From the NCBI GenBank assembly GCA_003221435.1, contig QHRS01000195.1:1-7417 (forward strand): a stretch of 7,417 nucleotides of DNA. The letters run 5' to 3'. Positions 1 through 6,511 of this stretch are shown in pieces. The notes below the pieces were generated by a model. It saw only the letters and a program-made list of their open reading frames with translations. It ran no database searches and was not told the origin of the DNA. The stretch comes from Candidatus Rokuibacteriota bacterium. Its GTDB lineage: Bacteria; Methylomirabilota; Methylomirabilia; Rokubacteriales; CSP1-6. Made by a program: the position numbers and the translations under genes. Position 1 is the first letter of the stretch. Every line of letters begins with the position of its first letter.

Positions 1-69
1 GGCTTTGCCGGCGCAATCCGGTTCTGGGGGAGGCTCGGAGGGGGCCGCGACGGCCCCCTCCGATAATTA
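1..69. repeat. GC-rich hairpin repeat, copy A (cut by window start)
   Basis: This stretch matches 6526-6595 at roughly 80% identity by eye. The first 14 bases are identical, and so is a 21-base block at 26-46. The rest differs mainly in the linker (15-25) and in the hairpin loop. The right end coincides with the stop codon of the minus-strand gene at 67-492. Bases 1-14 look like the right half of a small GCGCCGG-CTTTG-CCGGCGC hairpin that is complete in copy B, so the element probably starts a few bases before the window. It encodes nothing evident. Function is unknown; it could be a dispersed intergenic repeat or a transcription-termination module. Confidence 0.75.
35..63 (-). terminator. 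Strong stem-loop just after the secreted-protein stop; possible terminator
   Basis: TCGGAGGGGGCC (35-46) pairs perfectly with GGCCCCCTCCGA (52-63), giving a 12-bp stem around a 5-base loop. On the minus strand the stem starts 3 bases after the TAA at 67-69, as expected for a terminator or a 3'-end-stabilising hairpin. No U-tract follows the stem, so this is not a canonical Rho-independent terminator. The terminator role is inferred; the stem itself is read directly. Confidence 0.45.
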
Positions 70-492
70 AAAGCCGCGGGAGCGCATGCACGCCTCGAAC
101 GCTTCCTTGAAACGTGGGTCGACGTGCCCGGGCTCGCTCATCGCTTCCTGCGAGCTGCCGCCGGCGCCGAACCGGCCGGAGATCTCCGGCGAGTCCACCG
201 GTCCGGGAACGAGCGACCGCCGGGCCGGATTGGGCGACCGCGTCCCCGTGATCGGTCCCGTCCACGGTGAGACGCCCGACACCCTGGATGGAAACGGGCT
301 GAGCGGAGCCGTCTCGATGTAGGCAGGCACGCCGACCTGCCCGCGGGCGAACTCACCGCACGCCACGAGGTCAGCTCGGGTCGGTCGCTCGCCGACCGCG
401 ACGGCGGAGCCCGGTCCGAGCGCGGCCGCCAGCAACGCGATCGCGATCGCAGCGTGTCGCGGGTAGGACGTTTCTCCGCAGGGGCGCCGCAT
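67..492 (-). CDS. Small secreted hypothetical protein with two cysteines
   Basis: I do not recognise a named family. From the ATG at 492 the product is 141 aa. It starts with a likely Sec signal peptide: a basic n-region, a hydrophobic run at about residues 13-25, and an AVA-type cleavage site near residue 32. The mature part has one cysteine near its start (Cys45, in ACGEFARG) and one near its end (Cys135, in ACMRSRGF), which could form a disulfide in the periplasm. The middle is rich in Pro, Gly and Ser and is probably flexible. In-frame starts at 561 and 573 would overlap the upstream TPR gene and bury the signal peptide, so 492 is preferred, although no clear Shine-Dalgarno precedes it. 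It lies 52 bp after the TPR membrane-protein gene and is probably the last gene of that unit, followed at once by a hairpin repeat. Confidence 0.6.
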   Translation of the reverse strand: MRRPCGETSYPRHAAIAIALLAAALGPGSAVAVGERPTRADLVACGEFARGQVGVPAYIETAPLSPFPSRVSGVSPWTGPITGTRSPNPARRSLVPGPVDSPEISGRFGAGGSSQEAMSEPGHVDPRFKEAFEACMRSRGF

Positions 493-544
493 ATGGCCAG
501 CATACGCGGCCGGTCGTGGTCCTGAAAGACACACCGCGGCTCCG

Positions 545-2197
545 TCAGGAATCGCGGACATGCGCCATGACACGAATCAGGTTTTCCCGGGCTTCGACGT
601 AGTCGGGCTGGAGCTTGAGCGCCGCCTCGAAATGCCGCGCGGCCTCGTCGATCTTGCCGAGGTGAGCGTACAGCACGCCGAGGTTATTGATCGGCTCGGC
701 GAATCCGGGTTTGAGCCGGACCGCGAGGTCGAACTCCCCCGCGGACTCGGCATAGCGCCTCTGGCGGTACAGCACGGCCCCGAGGGTGTTGTGGGGAGCC
801 GCCCGCTCGGGGCGCAGCGCGATGGCGGCCTGCAGCTCGCGGGACGCGGCGTCCAGACGGCCCGCCTTGAGCCGCGCGCTCCCGAGATTGCTCCGGCAGA
901 TCGCGCACGCGGGAGCGACATCGACCGCAGCGCTCCACAGCGTCTCGGAATCCCGCCAGACGCGGACCTGCTGCGCCGTGAGGTAACTCCATCCGGCGAT
1001 CGTCACCAGGACCGCCGCCGCGGCGGCGGCGCAGACGCGCGCGGACACGGCCCGCCGGCGCCACGCGTCGATCAGCGCACCCGCGCCCGCGCCCGCGAGC
1101 AGCGCCCAGGGCAGGCAGGAGAGATAGCTGTAGCGATCATGCGCGAGCTGGAACCCCGCGTGCACCGGGCCGCTGATCGGCAGCACCATCACGACGTACG
1201 CCGACCAGGCGGCCGTGAACCAGGGCGCGCGGCGTCTCCACCCGATCGCCGCGGCCGTGAGCCCGACCGTGCCCACCGTGCTCAGCACGAATTCGCGCGC
1301 GAGCGGATCCACCGTCGCCGGCAGCTCGTACAGCGGCGAGAGGCCGATCGGCACCAGGGTCCGCGAGACATAGAAGGCGAGGCTGAACATCGTCATCGCG
1401 AAGCGCGCTGCCGCCCCGTAGGCCTCCCACGACGTGACCGCCGTGGTGCGAAGCGCCGCGATCGACACGACGGCCCCGAGCACGCCGAGACACGCGAACG
1501 GCACCTTCTCGAGCAGCGCGCGGCGGCGTAGCGGGTAGGCGTCGAGGAGCAGGAGGATCAGCGGAAACGTCATCGTGATTGACTTCGAGAGCAGCGACGC
1601 GGCGAACGCCGCCAGCGAGGCGGTGAGCCAGCGCGCGCGCGCCGGGCCCTCGCGGTCGACCGCGTTGAGATACGCGAGCAGCGCGAGCAGCACGAAGCAA
1701 CCCGATAACACCTCGCGCCGCTCGGTCACCCAGGCAACCGACTCGGCGCGCAGGGGATGGAGCCCGAAGACGAGCGCCGCGATCACGGCGGCGGCGACGG
1801 CGTGACGCTGGAGCAGGCGCCGAGCGGCCACGAAGAGCAGTGCCGCGTTGACGGCGTGCAACAGCACGTTCGTGGCGTGGTAGCCTCGCGGGTTCATCCC
1901 CCAGAGCGCGTAATCCGCGGCCAGCGTGAGCCACGTCAGGGGGATGTAGTGGCCGAGCAGGGTCGTGGTGAACATCCACTTCAGGTGCTCGGCGGAGAAC
2001 CCCCTGAAGTGGGGGTTACCGGTGACGTTGACATCGTCGTCCCAGTTGACGAATCCGTTGTCGAGCGCGGGCGCGAAAACGGCGGCCACGGCGACCGCCA
2101 CGAGGAACGCGGGCAACCAGAAGGTGGTCCGGTCGCTCCTCTCTGCAACGTACAACCGCCCACGTCTCAGAGCGCGTGAAAGAATCGTCACGAGCAT
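545..2197 (-). CDS. Polytopic membrane protein with C-terminal TPRs, TMTC-like, predicted GT-C glycosyltransferase
   Basis: The product is 550 aa from the ATG at 2197. About 400 residues of multiple membrane segments are followed by three TPR units (about 434-466, 467-500, 501-534), each with the usual small/aromatic pattern (NLGSARLKAGRLDAA, NTLGAVLYRQRRYAES, NNLGVLYAHLGKIDEA). After the first membrane helix (about 27-45) comes the acidic motif NWDDD (51-55). HYIPLTWL (83-90), HATNVLLH (107-114), FGLHPLRAESVAWVTERRE (144-162) and DRYSYL (354-359) follow. These are typical of bacterial relatives of TMTC O-mannosyltransferases, which have a GT-C fold with a catalytic acidic residue in the first extracytoplasmic loop. 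The likely role is transfer of a sugar from a lipid carrier on the outer face of the inner membrane; the substrate cannot be read from sequence. The longer open frame to 2389 is rejected because it overlaps the S4 gene and reads as low-complexity Arg/Pro/Ser sequence. Only 4 bp separate this start from the S4 stop, suggesting translational coupling. Confidence 0.82.
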   Translation of the reverse strand: MLVTILSRALRRGRLYVAERSDRTTFWLPAFLVAVAVAAVFAPALDNGFVNWDDDVNVTGNPHFRGFSAEHLKWMFTTTLLGHYIPLTWLTLAADYALWGMNPRGYHATNVLLHAVNAALLFVAARRLLQRHAVAAAVIAALVFGLHPLRAESVAWVTERREVLSGCFVLLALLAYLNAVDREGPARARWLTASLAAFAASLLSKSITMTFPLILLLLDAYPLRRRALLEKVPFACLGVLGAVVSIAALRTTAVTSWEAYGAAARFAMTMFSLAFYVSRTLVPIGLSPLYELPATVDPLAREFVLSTVGTVGLTAAAIGWRRRAPWFTAAWSAYVVMVLPISGPVHAGFQLAHDRYSYLSCLPWALLAGAGAGALIDAWRRRAVSARVCAAAAAAVLVTIAGWSYLTAQQVRVWRDSETLWSAAVDVAPACAICRSNLGSARLKAGRLDAASRELQAAIALRPERAAPHNTLGAVLYRQRRYAESAGEFDLAVRLKPGFAEPINNLGVLYAHLGKIDEAARHFEAALKLQPDYVEARENLIRVMAHVRDS

Positions 2198-2201
2198 CCG
2201 G

Positions 2202-2582
2202 CTACCCGAAGCGGAGGCGGTCGAGCAGGCGGCGCTCGCGCTTGGTTGGCCGCCCGGCGCCGGGTGCCCGGTGCGCCGGCTGGGCCATCCGCACGCGCGG
2301 CGGCGCGGGCGGCGTGAGATCGTCGTAGAGGGCGCGCGCGCTCGGGGCCGGCCCCCGGCGCTCGGCGAGCGCAACGATTTTGACGACACGCTTGCCCCTC
2401 GGGAGCGTCACGCGGAGGAGGTCGCCGGGACGGAGCGGGCGCGCGGGCTTTGCGGGTTGATCGTTGACCTCAACCTTCCCGCCCGTGCACGCTGCCGCCG
2501 CGAGCCCCCGGGTCTTGAAAAACCGCGCCGCCCAGAGCCACTTGTCGGCGCGCACGGCCTCCCGCCCCTCGCTCCGGCTCAT
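2202..2582 (-). CDS. hslR: S4-domain RNA-binding protein, heat-shock protein 15 (Hsp15/HslR) family
   Basis: The product is 126 aa, close to the usual length for Hsp15 (about 130). RADKWLWAARFFKTR (11-25) and GGKVEVNDQPAKPARPLRPG (34-53) form the S4 fold and match the E. coli Hsp15 pattern RLDKWLWAARFYKTR. The basic tail with GRPTKRERRLLDRLR (110-124) is also typical. In E. coli, Hsp15 binds free 50S subunits carrying a nascent chain with tRNA and helps recycle stalled subunits; I infer a similar ribosome-rescue role here. The ATG at 2582 is chosen because the S4 domain begins 10 residues later, while the open frame to 2819 adds 79 Arg-rich residues with no resemblance to the family. Only a weak purine-rich stretch (CGGGACGA) lies upstream. 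It is the first gene of the unit with the TPR membrane protein, and no functional link between them is evident. Confidence 0.85.
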   Translation of the reverse strand: MSRSEGREAVRADKWLWAARFFKTRGLAAAACTGGKVEVNDQPAKPARPLRPGDLLRVTLPRGKRVVKIVALAERRGPAPSARALYDDLTPPAPPRVRMAQPAHRAPGAGRPTKRERRLLDRLRFG

Positions 2583-2802
2583 TCGTCCCGAGCCTATCAC
2601 ATCGAGGTATACTTCCCGGCCATGGCGGCACGCCGAGGCTCGACCCGGACGGACGCGTTCGATCCAGGAGGAACGCCGTGCGCGGTGGGGCTCCCGCGGA
2701 CCCGTGATCGTGGGACACTGACGACAGCCGTACCGCAGGGTGCGGCGTGACATGACCGGCCTTCGGGACAGGCGCCCCGGCCGAACAACGAGGAACGACC
2801 CT
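2583..2802. other. Divergent intergenic spacer between the hslR-like gene and the DUF3047 gene
   Basis: This 220-bp gap must hold the promoters for both directions. The only AT-rich spot is GTATAC at 2607-2612. It gives a possible -10 on either strand (TATACT at 2608-2613 plus; TATACC at 2606-2611 minus), but I see no matching -35 box. The minus-strand reading would leave a short leader of about 20 nt before the hslR-like start. A strong AGGAGG (2666-2671) precedes a GTG that opens only 9 codons (2678-2707). A short CCGCA-GGG-TGCGG hairpin lies at about 2734-2746. No convincing protein gene is present. Confidence 0.4.
2790..2793 (+). promoter_or_regulatory. Ribosome binding site deciding the GTG start of the DUF3047 gene
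   Basis: GAGG at 2790-2793 lies 9 bases before the GTG at 2803. This start places a clean signal peptide at the N-terminus, whereas the upstream in-frame ATG and GTG codons add Arg-rich residues. This supports 2803 as the original start. Confidence 0.55.
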
Positions 2803-3470
2803 GTGAACCGCCGGGCCACCTCGCTCTCGCTGTTCGCGTTGTTGATCGCCGCCCTGGCCTGGGCCGCCGACGTGGTCGTCGTCGAAGACTGGTCGACGAT
2901 ACCGATCGGCTCCAGGGGAATTCCTCAGGGATGGAGAGGCCAGGACTGGGGCAACCCCGTCTATGACATGGCCGTGGTCGAGAACGGCGGCCACAGGGTG
3001 TTGCACCTCAAGAGCAGGGACGAAAGCTCGACGATCAGCAAAGACATCAAGCAGAGGGTCGATCTCAGTGAGACGCCAATCCTGGAGTGGCGCTGGAAGG
3101 CTACGTCGTCTGGCCGCGGTTCCCTGAGTCGCTGCGATCGCGCATCATTGGCTACGTCTGGGACACGACCGCGCCGGTCGGCACGATCGTAAAGAGCCAG
3201 AAGACCGGCACCGTCACGTACGTGGTCGTCCAGTCGGGCACGGCGCGACTCGGTCAGTGGATCACCGAGCAGCGCAACGTCGTCGACGACTTCAGGAAGA
3301 TCTACGGCGAAACGCCCGACAACCCCGGCGCCATCTCCGTGGCGATCGACTCCAACGACACCCACTCGACCGCCGAGGCGTTCATCGGCGAGATCCTCTT
3401 CAGACGCGAGCAACCCACTCCCAAAGATCCCTCTGCGTCGTTGGCCCGGCCGCCCCTCCCCGCGACGTAG
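2803..3470 (+). pseudogene. DUF3047 secreted protein, broken by an internal deletion and frameshift
   Basis: The first reading frame begins with a signal peptide (SLFALLIAALAWAA, cleaved near residue 22). It continues through VVVEDWSTIPIGSRGIPQGW and LEWRWK, both typical of the DUF3047 N-terminal half, up to about 3099. From about 3102 the family resumes in a different frame with YVVWPRFPE, IIGYVWDTTAPVG, VVDDFRKIYGE and AIDSNDTHSTAEAFIGEILF, ending at TAG 3468-3470. In the intact family, as I recall it, roughly 20-25 residues including a conserved TDDQ-like stretch separate WRWK from YVVW. Here the two meet directly. The frame change fits a loss of 3n+1 bases. Translation from 2803 would stop at 3190-3192, giving a 129-aa product missing the C-terminal half. 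DUF3047 has no established function that I know of. The gene converges on the cobC-like gene with 6 bp between stops. An assembly or sequencing error cannot be excluded. Confidence 0.8.
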
Positions 3471-3476
3471 AACCGT

Positions 3477-4082
3477 TCACCCGGACGGCTCGTTCAGGCG
3501 CCGAAGCGACCACCGCCCGTCCCGGAGCTCGAGGATCGACAGCGCCGCGTAGTCCTGACCGAACGCGAGCAGCCGGTCGAAGGGCAGTCCGAGTGCGCGG
3601 CAGAGGATCGCGCGGTTCGTCCCCCCGTGGGCGACGACAGCGACCGCCTCGCCGGCGTGGGTCATCGCGATCCGTTCGAACGCCGGCCACGCGCGGCCGA
3701 CGAGATCGGCGACGCCCTCACCCCCGGGAAACGAAAACTCGCCGATGCGGGACGTCCACTGCGCGAGTGCGCCCGGTTCACGCGCTTCGATTTCCCCGGC
3801 GGTCAGCCCTTCCCAGCGGCCCATCCCCATTTCGCGCAGCGGCGCGAGCGGGCTCGGCCTCACGCCCGCCGCCGCCGCGACGATCTCGCCGCTCCGGCGC
3901 GCCCGCACCAGATCGCTCGTGTAGACCGCCCTGAGCCCGACCGCGCGGAGCCGCTCGGCGAGGGCGCCGCACTGCGCCTCGCCGAGGGCCGACAACGGCA
4001 CGTCGAGATGCCCGATGAATCGCCGCGTCTCGGCGCCGACGACCGACCCATGGCGGATCAGATAGATCGCGGTCGGCCGCAC
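3477..4082 (-). CDS. cobC: Histidine phosphatase, probable alpha-ribazole-5'-phosphate phosphatase (CobC)
   Basis: The product is 201 aa, the normal size for CobC/phosphoglycerate-mutase-like phosphatases. The phospho-accepting histidine is in IRHG (His11). Other active-site elements are TSDLVRAR (55-62), the acidic residue in REMGMGRWEG (Glu84) and the second histidine in AHGG (His152). CobC removes phosphate from alpha-ribazole 5'-phosphate, or from adenosylcobalamin 5'-phosphate, in cobalamin nucleotide-loop assembly. The fold alone does not settle the substrate; the call rests on the neighbour cobS. The GTG start directly abuts the TGA of cobS (TGAGTG), so translation is probably coupled. 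The C-terminus ends 6 bp from the convergent DUF3047 pseudogene, with no evident terminator between them. Confidence 0.82.
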   Translation of the reverse strand: MRPTAIYLIRHGSVVGAETRRFIGHLDVPLSALGEAQCGALAERLRAVGLRAVYTSDLVRARRSGEIVAAAAGVRPSPLAPLREMGMGRWEGLTAGEIEAREPGALAQWTSRIGEFSFPGGEGVADLVGRAWPAFERIAMTHAGEAVAVVAHGGTNRAILCRALGLPFDRLLAFGQDYAALSILELRDGRWSLRRLNEPSG

Positions 4083-4829
4083 TCACGTGAGCCCGAGGTA
4101 GGTCGAGGACGCGGCGACGAGCAGGACGGCCAGCTCCCCGAACTCCACCGCCGCGCCGAAGGCGTCGCCCGTCAACCCGCCAAGCCGGCTCGAGAGGAAG
4201 CGCCCCATCCCGACCGCCGCCAGGGCGGCGACGCCGAACGCCACGCCGCCGGCCGTCCTGAGCGCGAGCAGCGCCGCGACGAGCCCGACCAGTCCCGCGA
4301 TCCACGAGCCGGCGGGTCTCACGCCCCGCGCGAACGCGGCCCCCTGCCCGCCCTCGAGCGCGACCCCGAATATCCCGGCAAGGACGGGCGGCATCGCGCG
4401 CCCGATCGCCGGCGCGGCCAGCAGCGCCCGCCAGCGCATGCCGGCGGGCAGCTCCGCCAGCGCCGTCAGCTCGAGCAGCAGGATGAGAATCAGCCCGACC
4501 GCGCCGAAGACGCCGATCCGGCTGTCACGCATGATGCTCAAGCGGTGCTCGCGGTCGCGTCCCATGAGGCCGTCGAGGCAATCGGCGAGCCCGTCGAGAT
4601 GCAGCCCGCCGGTCAGGAGCTTCCACGCGGTCAGCGTGAGCAGCGCCGCGAGAATCGGGGGAAAGAGCCACGACAGTCCCCGGTCCCCCGCCGCGAGCGC
4701 GGCGCCGAGCACGACGCCGACGACGGGAAACCATCCGGCCGACCGTCCGAGCGAGTCGGCCCCGCGCGGGGCCGCCGTGGGCAACGGCACGATCGTCAGG
4801 TACCGCGCCGCCGTGACGAACCCGCTCAC
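4083..4829 (-). CDS. cobS: Adenosylcobinamide-GDP ribazoletransferase (CobS)
   Basis: This 248-aa membrane protein matches the CobS family in length and motifs: GGLHLDGLADCLDGL (74-88), RDSRIGVFG (101-109), GRAMP (143-147) and RLGGLTGDAFGA (215-226). The acidic residues of the first and last motifs are the likely metal-dependent catalytic and substrate site. CobS joins alpha-ribazole (or its 5'-phosphate) to adenosylcobinamide-GDP at the inner membrane, the step that completes the cobalamin lower ligand. Several hydrophobic helices separate the motifs (for example 33-47, 110-127, 178-190, 196-208). The start is GTG at 4829, 21 bp after the carboxyltransferase stop, with only a weak Shine-Dalgarno (CAGG). 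The other loop-assembly genes (cobU, cobT) are not in the window. Confidence 0.93.
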   Translation of the reverse strand: MSGFVTAARYLTIVPLPTAAPRGADSLGRSAGWFPVVGVVLGAALAAGDRGLSWLFPPILAALLTLTAWKLLTGGLHLDGLADCLDGLMGRDREHRLSIMRDSRIGVFGAVGLILILLLELTALAELPAGMRWRALLAAPAIGRAMPPVLAGIFGVALEGGQGAAFARGVRPAGSWIAGLVGLVAALLALRTAGGVAFGVAALAAVGMGRFLSSRLGGLTGDAFGAAVEFGELAVLLVAASSTYLGLT

Positions 4830-4850
4830 GCTTGCCTGGCCCTGCCAGCG

Positions 4851-6374
4851 CTACACGGGGAAGACGCCGTTGCGCCGTGGCGGGAATTCCAGCGTCTTTG
4901 ACGCCGCGTAGGTCAGTCGCTTGATCAGCTCGTCCCGGAGCTGCGAGCCGGGCACGATGTCGTCGACGAGCATCTCGGACGCGAGCTTGTAGATATCGAC
5001 GTCCGCCGCATACTCCTCCCGCTTGAGCTTCACGTACGCCACGCGCTCGCTCTCCGGAAGCTCCATGATCTTGTTGTAGTAGACGGCGTTCACCGCGGGC
5101 TCCGGCCCCATGATCGCAATCTGCCCCTGCGGGAGCACCACCGCCGCATCGGGCTCGAAGGCCGGCCCGCACATCGCGTAGAGCCCCGCGCCGTAGCACT
5201 TGCGGATCGTGACCGAGATCTTGGGCACGGTCGCCTGCGATGTGGCGAAGATCATCTTCGCCCCGTGCCGGATGATCCCGGCCCGCTCGACCTTGGTGCC
5301 GACCATGAAGCCCGAGACGTCCGCGAGATAAACGAGCGGGATGTTGAACGCGTTGCAAAGCCAGATGAACCTGGCCGCCTTGTCGGCCGAGTCCGGGAAC
5401 AGGACGCCGCCCTTGACCTTCGGCTGATTCGCGACGATCCCGACCACGCGGCCGCCGATCCGGGCCAGCCCGACGATGATTTCAGCGGCGAACAGGCGCT
5501 TGATCTCGAACCACGACTCCGCGTCGATCACGCGATCGATCACCTCGTACATGTCGAAGTACTTCCGCTGGTCGTACGGGACGATCTGGTCGATCGAGCG
5601 CCCTGGCTTCGCGTCCACGGCGTCGGCCGCCGCCGGTTTCTCGCGGAAGGAACCGGGCACCAGCGCGAGATAGCGCTTCGCCAGCTCGATCGCGTCTTCA
5701 TCCGACGCGGCAAGGACGTCGCCGCAGCCTGACACCTCGCAGTGCATCCTGGCGCCGCCGAGGTCTTCCAGCGTCGTCTTCTCGCCGATGGCCATCTCGA
5801 CCATACGCGGCGAGCCGACGAACATGCTCGCCTTGCCCTCGACCATGATCACGAGGTCGGTCAGTGCCGGCAGATACGCCGAGCCGGCGGGCGAGGGGCC
5901 GAACAGGATGCACACCTGAGGCACGACGCCCGAGAGCTGCACCTCGTTGTAGAAGATGCGGCCCGCGTGGAAGCGTCCAGGGAAGATCTTGATCTGCTCG
6001 GAGATGCGGCCGCCCGCCGCGTCGACCAGATACAGCAAGGGCACGCCGAGGCGAAGCGCCTTCTCCTGGATGCGCACGATCTTCTGGACCGTCTTCTCGC
6101 CCCACGAGCCCGCCTTCACGGTGTAGTCGTTGGCCATGATGCACACGGCGCGGCCTCCGACGGTACCGACGCCCGTCACGACACCGTCCGCGGGGGTGTC
6201 CTCCTCGGTATTGCGCGCGAAGAGCCAGTCCTCTTGGAAGGGTGATCCAGGATCGAGGAGGAGCTTGAGCCGGTCTCGAACGAACAGCTTGCCTTCCTCA
6301 CGAAGCTTCTCCCGGTACCTGGTGTGGCCCTGCTCGATCCGCGCCCGCTCCTTCCAGTACCGCTCTTCACTCAC
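4851..6374 (-). CDS. Acyl-CoA carboxylase carboxyltransferase (beta) subunit
   Basis: The product is 507 aa, the usual length for biotin-dependent acyl-CoA carboxyltransferase beta subunits (PccB/MccB/AccD5 type). Both crotonase-fold halves are complete. The N-half carries DAAGGRISEQ (118-127) and GPSPAGSAYLPALTD (159-173); the C-half carries DVSGFMVGTKVERAGIIRHG (352-371) and RKCYGAGLYAMCGPAFEP (391-408). The Gly-rich turns form the oxyanion holes for biotin and acyl-CoA. It would transfer carboxylate from carboxybiotin to an acyl-CoA. The substrate is uncertain: the KCYGAGLYAMCG segment resembles methylcrotonyl-CoA carboxylase (GAGNYGMCG) more than propionyl-CoA carboxylase (GGAYDVM). No biotin carboxylase or biotin carrier gene is nearby. 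The GTG start at 6374 is supported by GGGAGG 8 bases upstream. It is likely the first gene of an operon with cobS and cobC. Confidence 0.9.
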   Translation of the reverse strand: MSEERYWKERARIEQGHTRYREKLREEGKLFVRDRLKLLLDPGSPFQEDWLFARNTEEDTPADGVVTGVGTVGGRAVCIMANDYTVKAGSWGEKTVQKIVRIQEKALRLGVPLLYLVDAAGGRISEQIKIFPGRFHAGRIFYNEVQLSGVVPQVCILFGPSPAGSAYLPALTDLVIMVEGKASMFVGSPRMVEMAIGEKTTLEDLGGARMHCEVSGCGDVLAASDEDAIELAKRYLALVPGSFREKPAAADAVDAKPGRSIDQIVPYDQRKYFDMYEVIDRVIDAESWFEIKRLFAAEIIVGLARIGGRVVGIVANQPKVKGGVLFPDSADKAARFIWLCNAFNIPLVYLADVSGFMVGTKVERAGIIRHGAKMIFATSQATVPKISVTIRKCYGAGLYAMCGPAFEPDAAVVLPQGQIAIMGPEPAVNAVYYNKIMELPESERVAYVKLKREEYAADVDIYKLASEMLVDDIVPGSQLRDELIKRLTYAASKTLEFPPRRNGVFPV

Positions 6375-6382
6375 GCCACTGG

Positions 6383-6388
6383 CCTCCC
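6383..6388 (-). promoter_or_regulatory. Shine-Dalgarno sequence of the carboxyltransferase gene
   Basis: GGGAGG on the minus strand lies 8 bases before the GTG at 6374. It is among the best Shine-Dalgarno matches in the window and decides the non-ATG start. The family's N-terminal region (YWKERARIEQGHTRYREKL) begins within the first ten residues after it. Confidence 0.65.
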
Positions 6389-6421
6389 TGACGCGATTCG
6401 GTCACGCCGAGCCCCGCGATG

Positions 6422-6427
6422 ATTGTA
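6422..6427 (-). promoter_or_regulatory. Candidate -10 box upstream of the carboxyltransferase operon
   Basis: TACAAT on the minus strand differs from the TATAAT consensus by one base and lies about 48 bases before the GTG start, in an otherwise very GC-rich gap. It would give a leader of roughly 40 nt. No convincing -35 hexamer is found 15-18 bases upstream, so this remains a weak prediction. Confidence 0.3.
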
Positions 6428-6511
6428 GTGCGAGCCGCAGCCGAAGGCGAGGCGAGCGCGCAGAAGGGCCTTTTCGAGCGCTCCGCTAGACGAGGAGCCC
6501 GTCGGAACATC

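Noticed and set aside
560..1531. Long plus-strand open frame of 323 codons
   Set aside because: It lies antisense to the TPR membrane protein, is very rich in Arg, Glu and Asp without domain signals, and is explained by high GC in the opposite strand's codons.
1137..1979. Minus-strand open frame of 280 codons inside the TPR gene
   Set aside because: It is a frame-shifted shadow of the TPR membrane protein, Arg/Ala-rich and with no motifs.
2198..2389. N-terminal extension of the TPR protein frame to 2389
   Set aside because: It would overlap the Hsp15-like gene by almost 190 bases, and its residues have the Arg/Pro/Ser composition of a shadow frame.
2622..2750. 42-codon plus-strand frame in the divergent spacer
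   Set aside because: It has no ribosome binding site and no recognisable sequence, and it starts only 8 bases after the only -10-like box.
2583..2819. N-terminal extension of the S4 protein frame to 2819
   Set aside because: The extension overlaps the divergent DUF3047 start and has no likeness to Hsp15, which normally begins about 10 residues before the S4 motif.
3627..4901. Plus-strand open frame of 424 codons across cobC and cobS
   Set aside because: It is antisense to two well-recognised genes and consists of low-complexity Arg/Pro/Glu-rich sequence.
6367..6510. 47-codon minus-strand open frame overlapping the carboxyltransferase start
   Set aside because: It has an ATG and an end overlapping the next start, but the composition is Arg/Ala/Ser-rich with poor GC at third positions, and no ribosome binding site is evident.
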